64,000 bases of DNA. Source: Whitmania pigra. Taxonomy: Eukaryota; Annelida; Clitellata; Hirudinida; Haemopidae. The position numbers and the translations under genes are program-made. The notes beneath the pieces were generated by a model, which saw nothing but the letters and a program-made list of their open reading frames with translations, made no database searches and was not told where the DNA came from. The stretch spans positions 310,001 through 374,000 of the forward strand of contig JAJTWR010000479.1 in the NCBI GenBank assembly GCA_021613335.1, in the 5' to 3' direction. Position 1 is the first letter of the stretch. Every line of letters begins with the position of its first letter. Positions 55,017-63,894 of the stretch are shown one piece after another.

Positions 55017-55636
55017 TTATTCATTGGCAAACTCTTTTGTTGTTAAATGTTCTCCGAAATGATGAACTATTTCGTTTAAAACATAATTTTGTTGGCTTTT
55101 ATTGAAAGCTGAAGTTGCATCAGAAATCAAAAAAGTATTGTAACCTTTGTCGTGAGCATCACGCAGAGTGCTTTCCACACAAACGTGAGTAGCATAGCCA
55201 ACCAGATAAATATTTTCTATTTTGTTGTCCTCAAATAAGCATCTAGATTAGAAGCGGTAAACCCGCTTGCTCCAACCCGTCCGGCAACAATAAATTCACC
55301 TTCTATTGGTTTTACCGTTTCATAAAACTGCGAACCAAATTCGTTTACCGAAAAAGTTCCCACATTTGGGATGGCTTTACGCAAACCGCTTTTACCATTG
55401 GCTAATTCAGGATAACCTTTCTCAAAACGCAATCCTACGTGAATAACAGGAATATTATTTTTGCGGGCAAAGACTAATGCCTTTTCGATATTGGCCATTG
55501 AATTAAGCATCATTTGTTCGTCTTTTATCTTTGCTTTTCTCAATTTTCCTTCGGGATGCATCCATTCGTTTTGGGTTTCGATCAGAACCAAAGCAGATTT
55601 ACCTTGTTTTTGGACGTTTATTTTATTCGTCATCAT
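55017..55636 (-). pseudogene. Isochorismatase-like cysteine hydrolase, frameshifted
   Basis: The N-terminal part (55217-55636, 139 codons) has the isochorismatase fold start, with ALVLIETQNEW supplying the position of the catalytic Asp (here Glu) and VIHVGLRF. It stops at TAG just after NLDAYL. In another frame the coding sequence resumes directly (about 55017-55226) as EDNKIENIYLVGYATHVCVEST, including the nucleophile Cys in THVCVEST, and ends FANE. A single-base loss near 55227-55234, in the run reading GAGGAC on the minus strand, explains the break. As it stands no active enzyme with the cysteine can be made unless a ribosome shifts frame. It is divergent from the monooxygenase gene. Confidence 0.8.
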
Positions 55637-55717
55637 TATTTTTGTTAAAATTAAAAAAGTAATTTTTTTATTTTGTTTTTTATTTTCAATAATTGCAAAT
55701 AATTTAACAAAAAAATT

Positions 55718-56005
55718 ATGAAAAAAGGCTACTTTATAACAGCAGAATTAAAAGTAAAAGACATTACAAAAATTGAAGCGGTAAAAACAGAATTATTAAA
55801 GTTGCAAAAGAAGACCTTGAAAGAACAAGGTTGCGATTTTTTTTCGATACATCAAGATAATTCAGAACCAACAAGATTTATAATGTGGGAAAGATTTAAT
55901 GACGAAAACTCATTTAAACAACATTTTGATTATCAACACACCAAAGAATATGTACAACAGGGTTTAACGGAAGTCGTTCAATATTTTCAAACCGATTTAA
56001 TATGA
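55718..56005 (+). CDS. Antibiotic biosynthesis monooxygenase (ABM)-domain protein, putative quinol monooxygenase
   Basis: A 95-residue ferredoxin-like alpha/beta protein. The pattern of an N-terminal strand (FITAELKVK), a long amphipathic helix, QGCDFFSIHQDN, FIMWERFND and HFDYQHTKEYV matches the ABM family, small dimeric cofactor-free oxygenases or quinol oxidisers such as YgiN. It is intact, while its neighbours on both sides are broken. Its stop overlaps the ATG of the MerR remnant as ATGA. The arrangement suggests a former regulator-plus-quinone/oxidative-stress unit; function is inferred. Confidence 0.75.
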   Translation: MKKGYFITAELKVKDITKIEAVKTELLKLQKKTLKEQGCDFFSIHQDNSEPTRFIMWERFNDENSFKQHFDYQHTKEYVQQGLTEVVQYFQTDLI

Positions 56006-56311
56006 AAAAAGGAGCAAGATTTGTCGTTTGACTTTATAAACAAACTGATTGTTGTATCGGTGAAGCCTCGCAAATTACCAGTATGCCAACGCGTAAAATC
56101 CGTTATTGGGAGGACAAAGGAATTATTGCCAGTTTAACCGAAAAAGAAGGAAAAAATCGTAGTTATAATTATGAGAATATCAAAAAAGGTTGTTTATCAA
56201 AGAACTTTCAGACGAAGGTTCCGCTTTATGGGCGTCAGTTGAAAACTAAAAAAACGCATGCGACTGACTGAAATTGAAAATACCCGATCAAAAATTTTTA
56301 AAAAGACATAA
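56002..56311 (+). pseudogene. MerR-family regulator, multiply frameshifted remnant
   Basis: The MerR DNA-binding pattern IGEASQITSMPTRKIRYWEDKGII is clear but split across frames (cited by parts: IGEASQIT and TRKIRYWE). From the ATG at 56002 the expected N-terminus reads KKEQDLSFDF in one frame, the winged helix in a second, RLFIKELSDEG in a third, and KLKKRMRLTEIENTRSK returns in another before TAA at 56309-56311. At least four single-base length changes are needed, near 56005-56012, 56038-56045, 56182-56190 and 56241-56245, mostly in A runs. The longest intact piece is 62 codons from 56083. Not functional as read. Confidence 0.75.
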
Positions 56312-56448
56312 TATGCCGAGTTATTTTTACGAATTACTTTTGATAGAGAAAAAAACCAAGAAAGTTATTTTTGGGTTTGATTATCCTTAAAATAGGCCGC
56401 AATTGCTCGGTTAAATCATGGCCATCGCAAATTAACAAGGCTCCAATA

Positions 56449-59268
56449 TTAAAGTTTGCGTTTAACTTCAACTTGCTCGTAAGCTTCAATAATATCGCCT
56501 GTTTCAATGTTATTAAAGTTTAAAATGTTTAAACCGCACTCGTAACCTTTTAAAACTTCTTTTACATCGTCTTTATAGCGTTTTAAAGATGCCAACTCTC
56601 CTGTATAAATCACTACGCCCTCTCTAATGATACGAATTTTGCTGTTTCGCGTAATTTTACCATCCAACACCATACAACCCGCTATGGTTCCTACTTTAGA
56701 AATTTTAAAGGTTTCACGAATTTCTACATTAGCCACAATTTTCTCTTCAAACTCAGGGGCCAACATGCCCTCCATTGCGGTTTTAATCTCATTAATTGCA
56801 TCATAAATAATAGAGTACAAGCGAATATCTATCTGTTCTTGTTCTGCTAATTTACGCGCTCCTGATGATGGACGTACCTGAAAACCAATAATGATTGCAT
56901 CAGATGCCGATGCCAGCAGCACATCGCTTTCCGAAATTTGGCCAACTCCCTTGCTAATTACATTGATCTGGATTTCTTCGGTTGATAATTTTAGTAAAGA
57001 ATCGGCTAGAGCTTCAATAGAACCGTCTACGTCTCCCTTGATAATCAAATTCAGTTCTTTGAAATTTCCAATTGCCAAACGTCGGCCAATTTCTGCCAAA
57101 GTAATATGTTTCTGCGTGCGTAATCCTTGTTCACGCATCAACTGTTGACGCTTATTGGCAATATCTTTTGTTTCGCTTTCGCTTTCAAGAACATTAAATC
57201 TATCGCCTGCAGTAGGAGCCCCCTGCATACCCAATACCTGCACCGGCACCGACGGGCCTGCTTGGTTTACTTTCTGACCGCGTTCGTTAAACAAAGCTTT
57301 TACGCGGCCGCTGTAACTACCTGCCAATATCGGATCCCCAATTCGCAAGGTGCCGCCTTGTACCAGCACAGTGGTTACAATACCGCGACCTTTGTCTAAA
57401 GTAGACTCAATAACAGTGCCTTTGGCGCGCTTATTAGGATTTGCCTCTAACTCTAAAAGCTCTGCTTCAAGTAATACTTTATCTAAAAGAAGATCTACAT
57501 TTAAACCGCTTTTGCTGGAGATTTCCTGAGATTGGTATTTACCACCCCATTCTTCCACTAAAATATTCTGGGCAGATAGTTGCTCTTTAATCCGATCGGT
57601 ATTGGCTCCCGGTTTATCAATTTTTGTAAAAGCAAATACCAACGGAACGCCTGCGGCCTGGGCGTGATTGATAGCTTCTTTGGTTTGCGGCATCACGGCA
57701 TCATCGGCAGCAATTACAATGATGGCAATATCTGCCGCTTTAGCCCCGCGAGCTCTCATTGCCGTAAAGGCTTCATGCCCCGGCGTATCTAAAAAAGTAA
57801 CTTTTTTGCCCGATGGAACCGTTACCATATAAGCGCCTATATGCTGGGTTATACCTCCGGCTTCACCGGCAACCACATTTGCTTTACGGATATAATCAAG
57901 TAATGAAGTTTTGCCATGGTCAACATGCCCCATAATGGTTACCACCGGCGCCCGTTCTGCCAAATCATCCTTGTTGTCTTCTTGTTCATGAATAGTGTCT
58001 TCTTCTTCATCTACCTTAACAAATTGGATTTCATATCCAAATTCATCTGCTACAATGGTTAAAGTTTCGGCGTCTAAGCGCTGATTAATAGACACAAACA
58101 TTCCTAAGCTCATGCAAGTAGCTATAACCTTAGTTACCGGCACATCTATCATGCTTGCCAATTCATTAGCGGTAACAAATTCGGTAACTTTAAGCACTTT
58201 AGACTGCATTTCTTGTTCTAATGCGGCCTCTTCAGCGCTTAAAGCCACATCGTCTCGTTTTTGCCGACGAAGCTTTGCCCTTTGTGCAAATTTACCGGAT
58301 TTACCTGCGCCACTTAAGCGGGCAAGCGTGGCTTTTATTTGATCCTGAATTTCTTTTTCTGAAGGTTCTTCTTTAACCGGCGCAGCCGGTTTGTTATGCC
58401 ATCCGCCTGTCCGATTATTTTTATTACCCTGAAAAGGGCCTTGTTTATGTCCGCCCGGATGTGACTGTCTTTGTCCGTGCGAGGCATGACCTTTTAATTG
58501 TTGGTTAGCTTCAGAATTCGTTTTTTTACGTTTTCTTTTACGTTTTGCCGCTTCGCTATCAGCTGACGAACCTACCGGATGACTTTTACGCTCCAGGGGC
58601 TTTGGCAACTCAATTTTACCGATGATGTTAGGCCCTGATAATTTTACCGTACGCGCCTTGATAACCTCTTCTTCCAACTCCTGTTTGGCCGGTTTTTCTT
58701 CAGGCTTCGGTTTTTGCCGCGCTTCGGTTTTTGGCGCTTCAAGGGGTTTCGGTTCCGTTTTAACTTCGGGAGGTTTTTCCGCTTTAACTTCGGGTTTTTG
58801 CTCTTTTTTGGCTTGCCTGTTTTTAGGGTTTAAATCGCTTAAATTAATTTTGCCTACTATTTTAACCCCAGGCAAGGTTGATTCTTCGCCTTGTTTATCT
58901 TCTATTTTTAGGGTAATAGGTTGGGTTTTGGGTTTTTCAACCGGAGGGATAAACGATTGGACATTTTTTATTAAAATACTTTCGTTTTCAAAATCAACTT
59001 GTTTTTTGGGAAGTTCCGGCGTCTTTTCAGCTATTATAAATTCGTCACGACGAATTTTCCCGATATTTATCTGATTAGCCTCCTCTTTAGCAATTTTATC
59101 TCCCTGAAACTCTCTAAACAATGTGTCGTACATTTCTTTAGAAAGTTTGGTGTTCGGCTTATTGTCAACGGCAAAGCCTTTCTTAGCAAGAAATTCTACG
59201 GCTGTAGCAATTCCTATGTTAAGTTCTTTAGCTGCTTTAAATAAAATTACGGGGTTGTCGTCTGACAT
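56449..59268 (-). CDS. infB: Translation initiation factor IF-2
   Basis: A 939-residue GTPase that brings fMet-tRNA to the 30S subunit. A short N-terminal IF2_N helix domain is followed by a long Lys/Glu/Pro-rich disordered linker (about 100-330, including a Gly/His/Asn-rich stretch near 260-290), a second IF2_N motif (about 365-430), and the G domain with GHVDHGKTS (about 446-454), DTPGHEAF and TKID. Domains II, III and IV follow, ending EQVEVKRKL. Length is normal for Bacteroidota. Last gene of rimP-nusA-infB; no clear terminator before the MerR remnant. Confidence 0.97.
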   Translation of the reverse strand: MSDDNPVILFKAAKELNIGIATAVEFLAKKGFAVDNKPNTKLSKEMYDTLFREFQGDKIAKEEANQINIGKIRRDEFIIAEKTPELPKKQVDFENESILIKNVQSFIPPVEKPKTQPITLKIEDKQGEESTLPGVKIVGKINLSDLNPKNRQAKKEQKPEVKAEKPPEVKTEPKPLEAPKTEARQKPKPEEKPAKQELEEEVIKARTVKLSGPNIIGKIELPKPLERKSHPVGSSADSEAAKRKRKRKKTNSEANQQLKGHASHGQRQSHPGGHKQGPFQGNKNNRTGGWHNKPAAPVKEEPSEKEIQDQIKATLARLSGAGKSGKFAQRAKLRRQKRDDVALSAEEAALEQEMQSKVLKVTEFVTANELASMIDVPVTKVIATCMSLGMFVSINQRLDAETLTIVADEFGYEIQFVKVDEEEDTIHEQEDNKDDLAERAPVVTIMGHVDHGKTSLLDYIRKANVVAGEAGGITQHIGAYMVTVPSGKKVTFLDTPGHEAFTAMRARGAKAADIAIIVIAADDAVMPQTKEAINHAQAAGVPLVFAFTKIDKPGANTDRIKEQLSAQNILVEEWGGKYQSQEISSKSGLNVDLLLDKVLLEAELLELEANPNKRAKGTVIESTLDKGRGIVTTVLVQGGTLRIGDPILAGSYSGRVKALFNERGQKVNQAGPSVPVQVLGMQGAPTAGDRFNVLESESETKDIANKRQQLMREQGLRTQKHITLAEIGRRLAIGNFKELNLIIKGDVDGSIEALADSLLKLSTEEIQINVISKGVGQISESDVLLASASDAIIIGFQVRPSSGARKLAEQEQIDIRLYSIIYDAINEIKTAMEGMLAPEFEEKIVANVEIRETFKISKVGTIAGCMVLDGKITRNSKIRIIREGVVIYTGELASLKRYKDDVKEVLKGYECGLNILNFNNIETGDIIEAYEQVEVKRKL

Positions 59269-59319
59269 TGATTATTTTTAGTTTTAACAATTTATGCAAA
59301 AGTAGCGTTTATTCTGCTT

Positions 59320-60555
59320 TTATTCAAATTCTGACTGGAGGATGCTGATTACCTCTTTTACAGTTTCTTCCTCTAGATCAGTACGTTTTACCAATTCATC
59401 CACAGAAAGCATCAATACGCTTTTTGCAGTGTCTAAACCGATGGCTTTCAACTCATCTATTATCCAGCTGTCAATTTCGTCTGAGAATTCTTCCAAATCC
59501 ACATCTTCATCTTCATCTTCAGCCTCTCTATATACGTCAATTTCATAACCCGTTAATTTACCGGCTAATTTAATGTTGTACCCGCCCCTGCCAATAGCCA
59601 ATGAAACCTGATCCGGTTTTAGGTAAACCGAAGCGCGTTTGGTGTCGTCATCTAATTTAATTGAGGTGATTTTTGCAGGACTTAACGCCCTTTGGATATA
59701 AAGCGAAATATTATTGGTAAAATTAATTACATCGATATTTTCGTTTTTAAGTTCACGCACAATACCGTGAATACGGGAACCTTTCATCCCCACGCAGGCT
59801 CCAACCGGGTCAATCCGGTCATCATAAGATTCTACAGCCACTTTTGCGCGTTCGCCCGGTTCGCGAACGATTTTCTTAATGGTTATTAAACCGTCAAAAA
59901 TTTCAGGAACCTCAATTTCAAATAAGCGTTGTAAAAATTCAGGCGCGGTTCTGGAAATAATGATTTTGGGAGAAGCGTTAAGCATATCAACTTTAATAAT
60001 AGCCGCTTTAACCGAATCTCCTTTTTTAAAATAATCAGCCGGAATTTGTTCTCCCTTAGGCATAATTAACTCGTTGCCCTCGTCATCGAGCACCAAGGTT
60101 TCTTTTTTCCAAACCTGGTATACTTCTCCGTTTACAATTTCTCCTACTCTGTCTTTATATTTTTTGAAAACTTCGTCTTTTTCCAGCTCCAAAACTTTGG
60201 AAACCAAAGTTTGGCGAGCCGCTAAGATAGCCCTGCGGCCAAAACTATCCAGCGTAATTTGCTCAATATAATCATCGCCAACTTCTAAATCCGGATCTAA
60301 AGTTTTTGCTTCGGCTAATTCAATTTCCAAATCATCATCCTCAGAAAAACCATCTTCCATTACCCGCCGCGTACGCCAGATTTCCAAATCCCCGTTATCG
60401 GGATTCACAATTACGTCGCAGTTTTCATCGGTGCCATATTTTTTTCGTAACATGCTGCGAAATACCTCTTCCAATACGCTGATAACCGTTGGGCGGTCGA
60501 TATTTTTGAAGTCTTTAAACTCCTGAAAAGAATCGATTAAATTAATATTACTCAT
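59320..60555 (-). CDS. nusA: Transcription termination/antitermination factor NusA
   Basis: A 411-residue RNA polymerase-binding factor. The N-terminal domain (1-130, SFQEFKDFKNIDRPTVISVLEEVFRSML at its start, cited as position 8-36) is followed by the S1 domain (about 135-200), KH1 (about 205-280, with DPVGACVGMKGSRI) and KH2 (about 285-345, with LAIGRGGYNIKLA). A very acidic linker (EDEDEDVDLEEF) and a short helix-hairpin-helix at the C-terminus end the protein. It lies 2 bases after rimP and 51 bases before infB, so all three are co-transcribed. Confidence 0.97.
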   Translation of the reverse strand: MSNINLIDSFQEFKDFKNIDRPTVISVLEEVFRSMLRKKYGTDENCDVIVNPDNGDLEIWRTRRVMEDGFSEDDDLEIELAEAKTLDPDLEVGDDYIEQITLDSFGRRAILAARQTLVSKVLELEKDEVFKKYKDRVGEIVNGEVYQVWKKETLVLDDEGNELIMPKGEQIPADYFKKGDSVKAAIIKVDMLNASPKIIISRTAPEFLQRLFEIEVPEIFDGLITIKKIVREPGERAKVAVESYDDRIDPVGACVGMKGSRIHGIVRELKNENIDVINFTNNISLYIQRALSPAKITSIKLDDDTKRASVYLKPDQVSLAIGRGGYNIKLAGKLTGYEIDVYREAEDEDEDVDLEEFSDEIDSWIIDELKAIGLDTAKSVLMLSVDELVKRTDLEEETVKEVISILQSEFE

Positions 60556-60557
60556 TT

Positions 60558-61022
60558 TTATTTAAATGAAATTAAAACCTTTGTTTCTAAAATATCTGTT
60601 AAAGCAATTTGATTTTGTGCCGAAATTGCTTTTTTGCCTCTTTGTTTTATTAATTCTTCTATCGTGATACTTTCTGCATTACAAACCAGGAGTTTGCCTT
60701 CTTTTTTACTGCCGTCAACTAATTTTAACGATACGTTACGACCAATATTTTTTGCATACTGACGGGCTAACTTTAAAGGTTCTCCAACACCCGGCGAGGT
60801 AACCTCTAAATTATAGGCGCTTTCTATCGCATTTTCTTCTTCCAAATGAAAACCCACATATCTGCCGATGAGCACGCAATCTTGAATATGAATGCCCTCA
60901 TCGCTATCTACCTGTATAACCAGCTTATTGTTAAGCAACATTTTTACATCCACCAAAAAAAGCGTCGGTCGATCCGCAATTGCCTCTGCAACAAGCCGCT
61001 TAACTCTTTCTTCCAACTGCAT
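60558..61022 (-). CDS. rimP: Ribosome maturation factor RimP
   Basis: A 154-residue 30S assembly factor acting on the S12-containing body. Features: MQLEERVKRLVAEAI, LFLVDVKM, VIQVDSDEGIHIQDCVLIGRYV and YNLEVTSPGVGEPL (the conserved SPG loop), followed by a C-terminal SH3-like domain. I use the ATG at 61022. A GTG at 61055 is in frame but lies inside the leader hairpin. The leader has an unusual strong anti-SD complement in that hairpin. First gene of the operon with nusA and infB. Confidence 0.92.
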   Translation of the reverse strand: MQLEERVKRLVAEAIADRPTLFLVDVKMLLNNKLVIQVDSDEGIHIQDCVLIGRYVGFHLEEENAIESAYNLEVTSPGVGEPLKLARQYAKNIGRNVSLKLVDGSKKEGKLLVCNAESITIEELIKQRGKKAISAQNQIALTDILETKVLISFK

Positions 61023-61042
61023 TTTTATACTTGATAAAAGAA

Positions 61043-61065
61043 AAGAGGGGATCACCTCCCCTCTT
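61043..61065 (-). promoter_or_regulatory. Hairpin in the rimP leader displaying a perfect Shine-Dalgarno sequence
   Basis: AAGAGGGG (61043-61050) pairs with CCCCTCTT (61058-61065), 8 bp, 7-nt loop. On the minus strand it contains GGAGGTGATCC (61059-61049), an 11-nt perfect complement to the 3' end of 16S rRNA, 26 bases from the rimP ATG and so too far to be an ordinary ribosome site. A TTTTCTTTT run follows, so it could also act as an attenuator. Confidence 0.65.
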
Positions 61066-61084
61066 ATTCGATATAACTATGGCG

Positions 61085-61116
61085 CTAATGTAGGAAATTA
61101 ATTTCTATTTATCAAA
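61085..61116 (-). promoter_or_regulatory. Promoter of the rimP-nusA-infB operon
   Basis: -33 TTTG (61113-61116), 20-base spacer, -7 TACATTAG (61085-61092, seven of eight). Start near 61078 puts the hairpin in the leader. Confidence 0.45.
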
Positions 61117-61337
61117 ACTTTAGTCTTTAAAATCAGGCTGCACATTTTGATGTTTTTTATGCTAAAATTTTAGTTTCGAGAAAAAAAGCAATCCATAACT
61201 TTAAAATAAAAACAAAGGGTTTTGAAACTATAATAATCGAAAGTTGTTTAACTGTTGTATTTTACCGCTTAAGCGCGCTGTTACATATTTGCAAACATGC
61301 AAAAATGAAAATGAGGTATAACCTAAAAAAAATAACG

Positions 61338-61703
61338 ATGTTAAAATTCATTTATAAATTTCTGTTAGCCGGTCTTGCTCTTTTTTTTGCTTGTCACATT
61401 GTTCCGGGCGTTTGGGTTACCGGTTTTTGGTATGCGGTTTTAGTGGCTGTTTTAATAAGTTTAGCCGATGCAACTATAGGCTTGACGCTACGCGTATTTA
61501 CTTTTCCGCTAAATTGGCTAACTTTTGGCCTTGTTTCATTCGTCGTTACCATTTTAATGATTTTGTTGGTAGATAAATTGATGACTGGTTTCAGTACCGC
61601 CGGCTTTTTTTCGTCGGCATTATTAGCCCTTGTCGCCTCAGCTTCAAAAACCATTTTATTTTGGGCTTTTGGGGTTTATATGGATAATAGCAATAACTTT
61701 TAA
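61338..61703 (+). CDS. Phage-holin-like four-span membrane protein (YvlD family)
   Basis: About 121 residues with four predicted membrane spans (about 5-22, 30-50, 55-78, 90-112) and the HIVPGVWVTGFWYAV and FPLNWLTFGLVSFVV segments that mark the Phage_holin_4_2/YvlD family. Despite the family name, members are ordinary chromosomal membrane proteins of unknown function and no phage genes are near. I prefer the ATG at 61338; 61305 is in frame and possible. Its last 4 bases overlap the convergent acyl-CoA dehydrogenase stop. Confidence 0.75.
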   Translation: MLKFIYKFLLAGLALFFACHIVPGVWVTGFWYAVLVAVLISLADATIGLTLRVFTFPLNWLTFGLVSFVVTILMILLVDKLMTGFSTAGFFSSALLALVASASKTILFWAFGVYMDNSNNF

Positions 61704-62839
61704 CTGAGAATAGATCTGCTGATCACCATTTTTTGGATTTCTGTTGTTCCTTCATAAATTTGGGTGATTTTGGCATCGCGCATCAACCGTTCAACGTGGT
61801 AATCTTTAACATAACCATAACCGCCGTGTATCTGCACCGCCTCAACGGTAACATCCATGGCAACTTTGCTGGCAAAAAGTTTAGCCATAGAACCGGCTTG
61901 GGTATAAGATAATCCCTGATCTTTAAGCTGCGCCGCTTTATAAACCAGTAACCGCGCTGCTTCTATTTGAGTAGCCATATCGGCTAATTTAAATGCAATG
62001 GCTTGGTGGCTGGCAATGGGTTTCCCAAAGGTTTTCCGTTCTTTGGCATAAGCAAGAGCAAGTTGGTATGCTCCTGAAGCAATGCCTAAAGCTTGGGCAG
62101 CTATCCCAATACGACCTCCTTCTAGGGTTTTCATGGCAAATTTAAACCCAAAACCATCATCGCCGATACGATGTTCTTTGGACAACTTTACATCATTAAA
62201 CATTAACGAATGGGTATCAGACCCGCGAATGCCAAGTTTATTTTCTTTGGGGCCAATAATAAAGCCCGGCATGCCTTTTTCTACTATAAAGGCATTTATA
62301 CCCTTGTGTCCTAACTCTTTATGGGTTTGGGCAATAACTAAATAAACGCTTGCCGTACTTCCGTTGGTAATCCAGTTTTTAGTTCCGTTTAAAAGATAAT
62401 AATCGCCTTTATCTATTGCCGTGGTATGCTGCGAACTCGCATCAGACCCCGCTTCCGGTTCTGACAGGCAAAAAGCTCCTATTATTTCGCCTTTGGCCAA
62501 AGGCTTAAGATATTTTTCTTTTTGAAATTGGCAACCATAAGACTCTAATCCATAACAAACCAAAGAATTATTAACCGATACAACAACCGAAGCGGAGGCG
62601 TCAATTTTTGATAATTCTTCCATCACCAAAACATAAGAAAGGGCATCCATACCTCCGCCGTTGTATTTCGGGTCAACCATCATCCCCAAAAAACCTAGTT
62701 GCCCCAGTTTTTTTATTTGCTCGGCCGGAAACTGCTGATGTTCGTCTCTTTCTATCACCCCTGGCTTAAGCTCTTTTTGCGCAAAATCTCTCGCTACCTG
62801 CCGAATCATTTTTTGTTCTTGGTTAAGTTCAAAAAGCAT
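61700..62839 (-). CDS. Acyl-CoA dehydrogenase
   Basis: A 379-residue FAD enzyme for alpha,beta-dehydrogenation of acyl-CoA, resembling short-chain/butyryl-CoA dehydrogenases. Seen are AFCLSEPEAGSDASS and NGTKNWITNG (FAD and substrate contacts), KERKTFGKPIASHQAIAFKLADMA, the QIHGGYGY stretch and the catalytic Glu in QIYEGTTEIQKMVISR near the C-terminus. Chain length cannot be fixed. A good promoter box sits 23 bases upstream. It stands alone; it could supply propionyl-CoA for prpBCD through odd-chain or branched acyl breakdown, but that is a guess. Confidence 0.92.
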   Translation of the reverse strand: MLFELNQEQKMIRQVARDFAQKELKPGVIERDEHQQFPAEQIKKLGQLGFLGMMVDPKYNGGGMDALSYVLVMEELSKIDASASVVVSVNNSLVCYGLESYGCQFQKEKYLKPLAKGEIIGAFCLSEPEAGSDASSQHTTAIDKGDYYLLNGTKNWITNGSTASVYLVIAQTHKELGHKGINAFIVEKGMPGFIIGPKENKLGIRGSDTHSLMFNDVKLSKEHRIGDDGFGFKFAMKTLEGGRIGIAAQALGIASGAYQLALAYAKERKTFGKPIASHQAIAFKLADMATQIEAARLLVYKAAQLKDQGLSYTQAGSMAKLFASKVAMDVTVEAVQIHGGYGYVKDYHVERLMRDAKITQIYEGTTEIQKMVISRSILS

Positions 62840-62861
62840 AATTTTAGATTTTGGATACCTG

Positions 62862-62892
62862 CAAAGCTAACAATTCTCTAAACGCTGCGCAA
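62862..62892 (-). promoter_or_regulatory. Promoter of the acyl-CoA dehydrogenase gene
   Basis: -33 TTG (62890-62892), 20-base spacer, perfect -7 TAGCTTTG (62862-62869). Leader about 16 nt. Confidence 0.55.
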
Positions 62893-63264
62893 GCATCCTT
62901 CTGCTTTTGAAGATTTGAATCGGGCAAATAATTAGTCGACAAAACCGCCGTCACAAAACTTAATGCCAAATTTTAACCGCTTAAACGGAGATTTTTTAAG
63001 GAACAATAATACCCTCTGAGAAGCTCTTCAAAACGTAGTATAGCCATATTTATCGTTTTCGGTTACAGAAACTTTAATCCACCCCCGATAACCCGAAACC
63101 TTTTTAAAATGTAATCTTTACAAACAATAGCTCCTATACATCGTTTAAAAATTCAGCTTGCCGCGCATTTTAAATCTTAAAGCAATTTAAAGGTTGGCAT
63201 TATTTTTACCGCATTTTCACAAAAAAGATCTTTTTGCCGTTTTGTAAAATATAACCGTTGGAAA
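62893..63264. other. 372-base gap, no gene recognised
   Basis: Between the acyl-CoA dehydrogenase promoter and the futalosine hydrolase stop. AT-rich, with short frames only; no hairpin with a T-tract, no RNA gene. Confidence 0.5.
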
Positions 63265-63894
63265 TTATCCCTGTACGTTTGCCGAAATAAAATTGATAAG
63301 CCATTGGTTTAGGTTTTTAATTGCCAAATCTATTTGCCAATTTTTGCGATTTCGCGGCTCTACATAATTAGAAATGCTGCGAACTTGCATACAAGCAATA
63401 CCCGCTTGCTTGCATGCGTAAAAAACGGCGGCGCCTTCCATACTTTCTACATCCGGATTAAATAAAGCAAGGGTTTTTTGGATGCTCTTTATTTCGCCAT
63501 GCACTTTGTTTACGGTAATGGCTTTAACTTTGGGTAAGTTTGGTTGATAAATTTCTTCTGCCAGAAAAATATTTTCTCCAAGCCCTAAATTGCAAACAGG
63601 AATAAACCGATGATGATCTTCTACGCCCAGTTCTGCAAAGCAATCTTGAGTTATATTTACTAAATCGCCAAGCAAAAAGCCATGATTAAAACTACCGGCT
63701 ATACCTACATTTAGTACGGCTTTGTATTTTTTATTTAGGTATTTTCCCAACGCAAAAGCGGCGGCAGTCATTCCAACCCCGGTAACAAGAATATCAAAAT
63801 TTTTGGTTTCTGCAAATTCTTGCTCTCCAAGTTTATACGCTTGCCGTATGCCAATAATTTCGGCCGCTGTGGCGCTAACAATAAGGATTTTCAC
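63265..63894 (-). CDS. mqnB: Futalosine hydrolase
   Basis: A 209-residue nucleoside phosphorylase-fold enzyme that removes hypoxanthine from futalosine in the alternative menaquinone pathway. MKILIVSATAAEI starts the fold, then VTGVGMTAAAF, LNVGIAGSF, VESMEGAAVFYAC with the catalytic Glu region, and RSISNYVEPRNRKNW, the Asn/Arg segment that separates MqnB from MTA/SAH nucleosidase. Length fits MqnB. No other mqn gene is in view. A near -7 box (TACCTTCG at 63900-63907) ends 5 bases before the ATG, so the mRNA may be almost leaderless. Confidence 0.88.
   Translation of the reverse strand: MKILIVSATAAEIIGIRQAYKLGEQEFAETKNFDILVTGVGMTAAAFALGKYLNKKYKAVLNVGIAGSFNHGFLLGDLVNITQDCFAELGVEDHHRFIPVCNLGLGENIFLAEEIYQPNLPKVKAITVNKVHGEIKSIQKTLALFNPDVESMEGAAVFYACKQAGIACMQVRSISNYVEPRNRKNWQIDLAIKNLNQWLINFISANVQG

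Noticed and set aside
58622..59074. 150-codon plus-strand frame with Ser/Gly/Phe repeats
   Set aside because: Antisense to the Lys/Pro-rich linker of infB, whose codons read as Phe/Ser/Gly on the other strand.
61338..61703. Prophage signal from a holin-family match
   Set aside because: The YvlD/holin-like family is mostly chromosomal and there are no phage genes around it.
11376..62995. Recurring AACGGAGAT/ATCTCCGTT in three intergenic gaps (about 11379, 19815, 62986)
   Set aside because: Only nine bases shared, with unrelated flanks and positions; consistent with chance.
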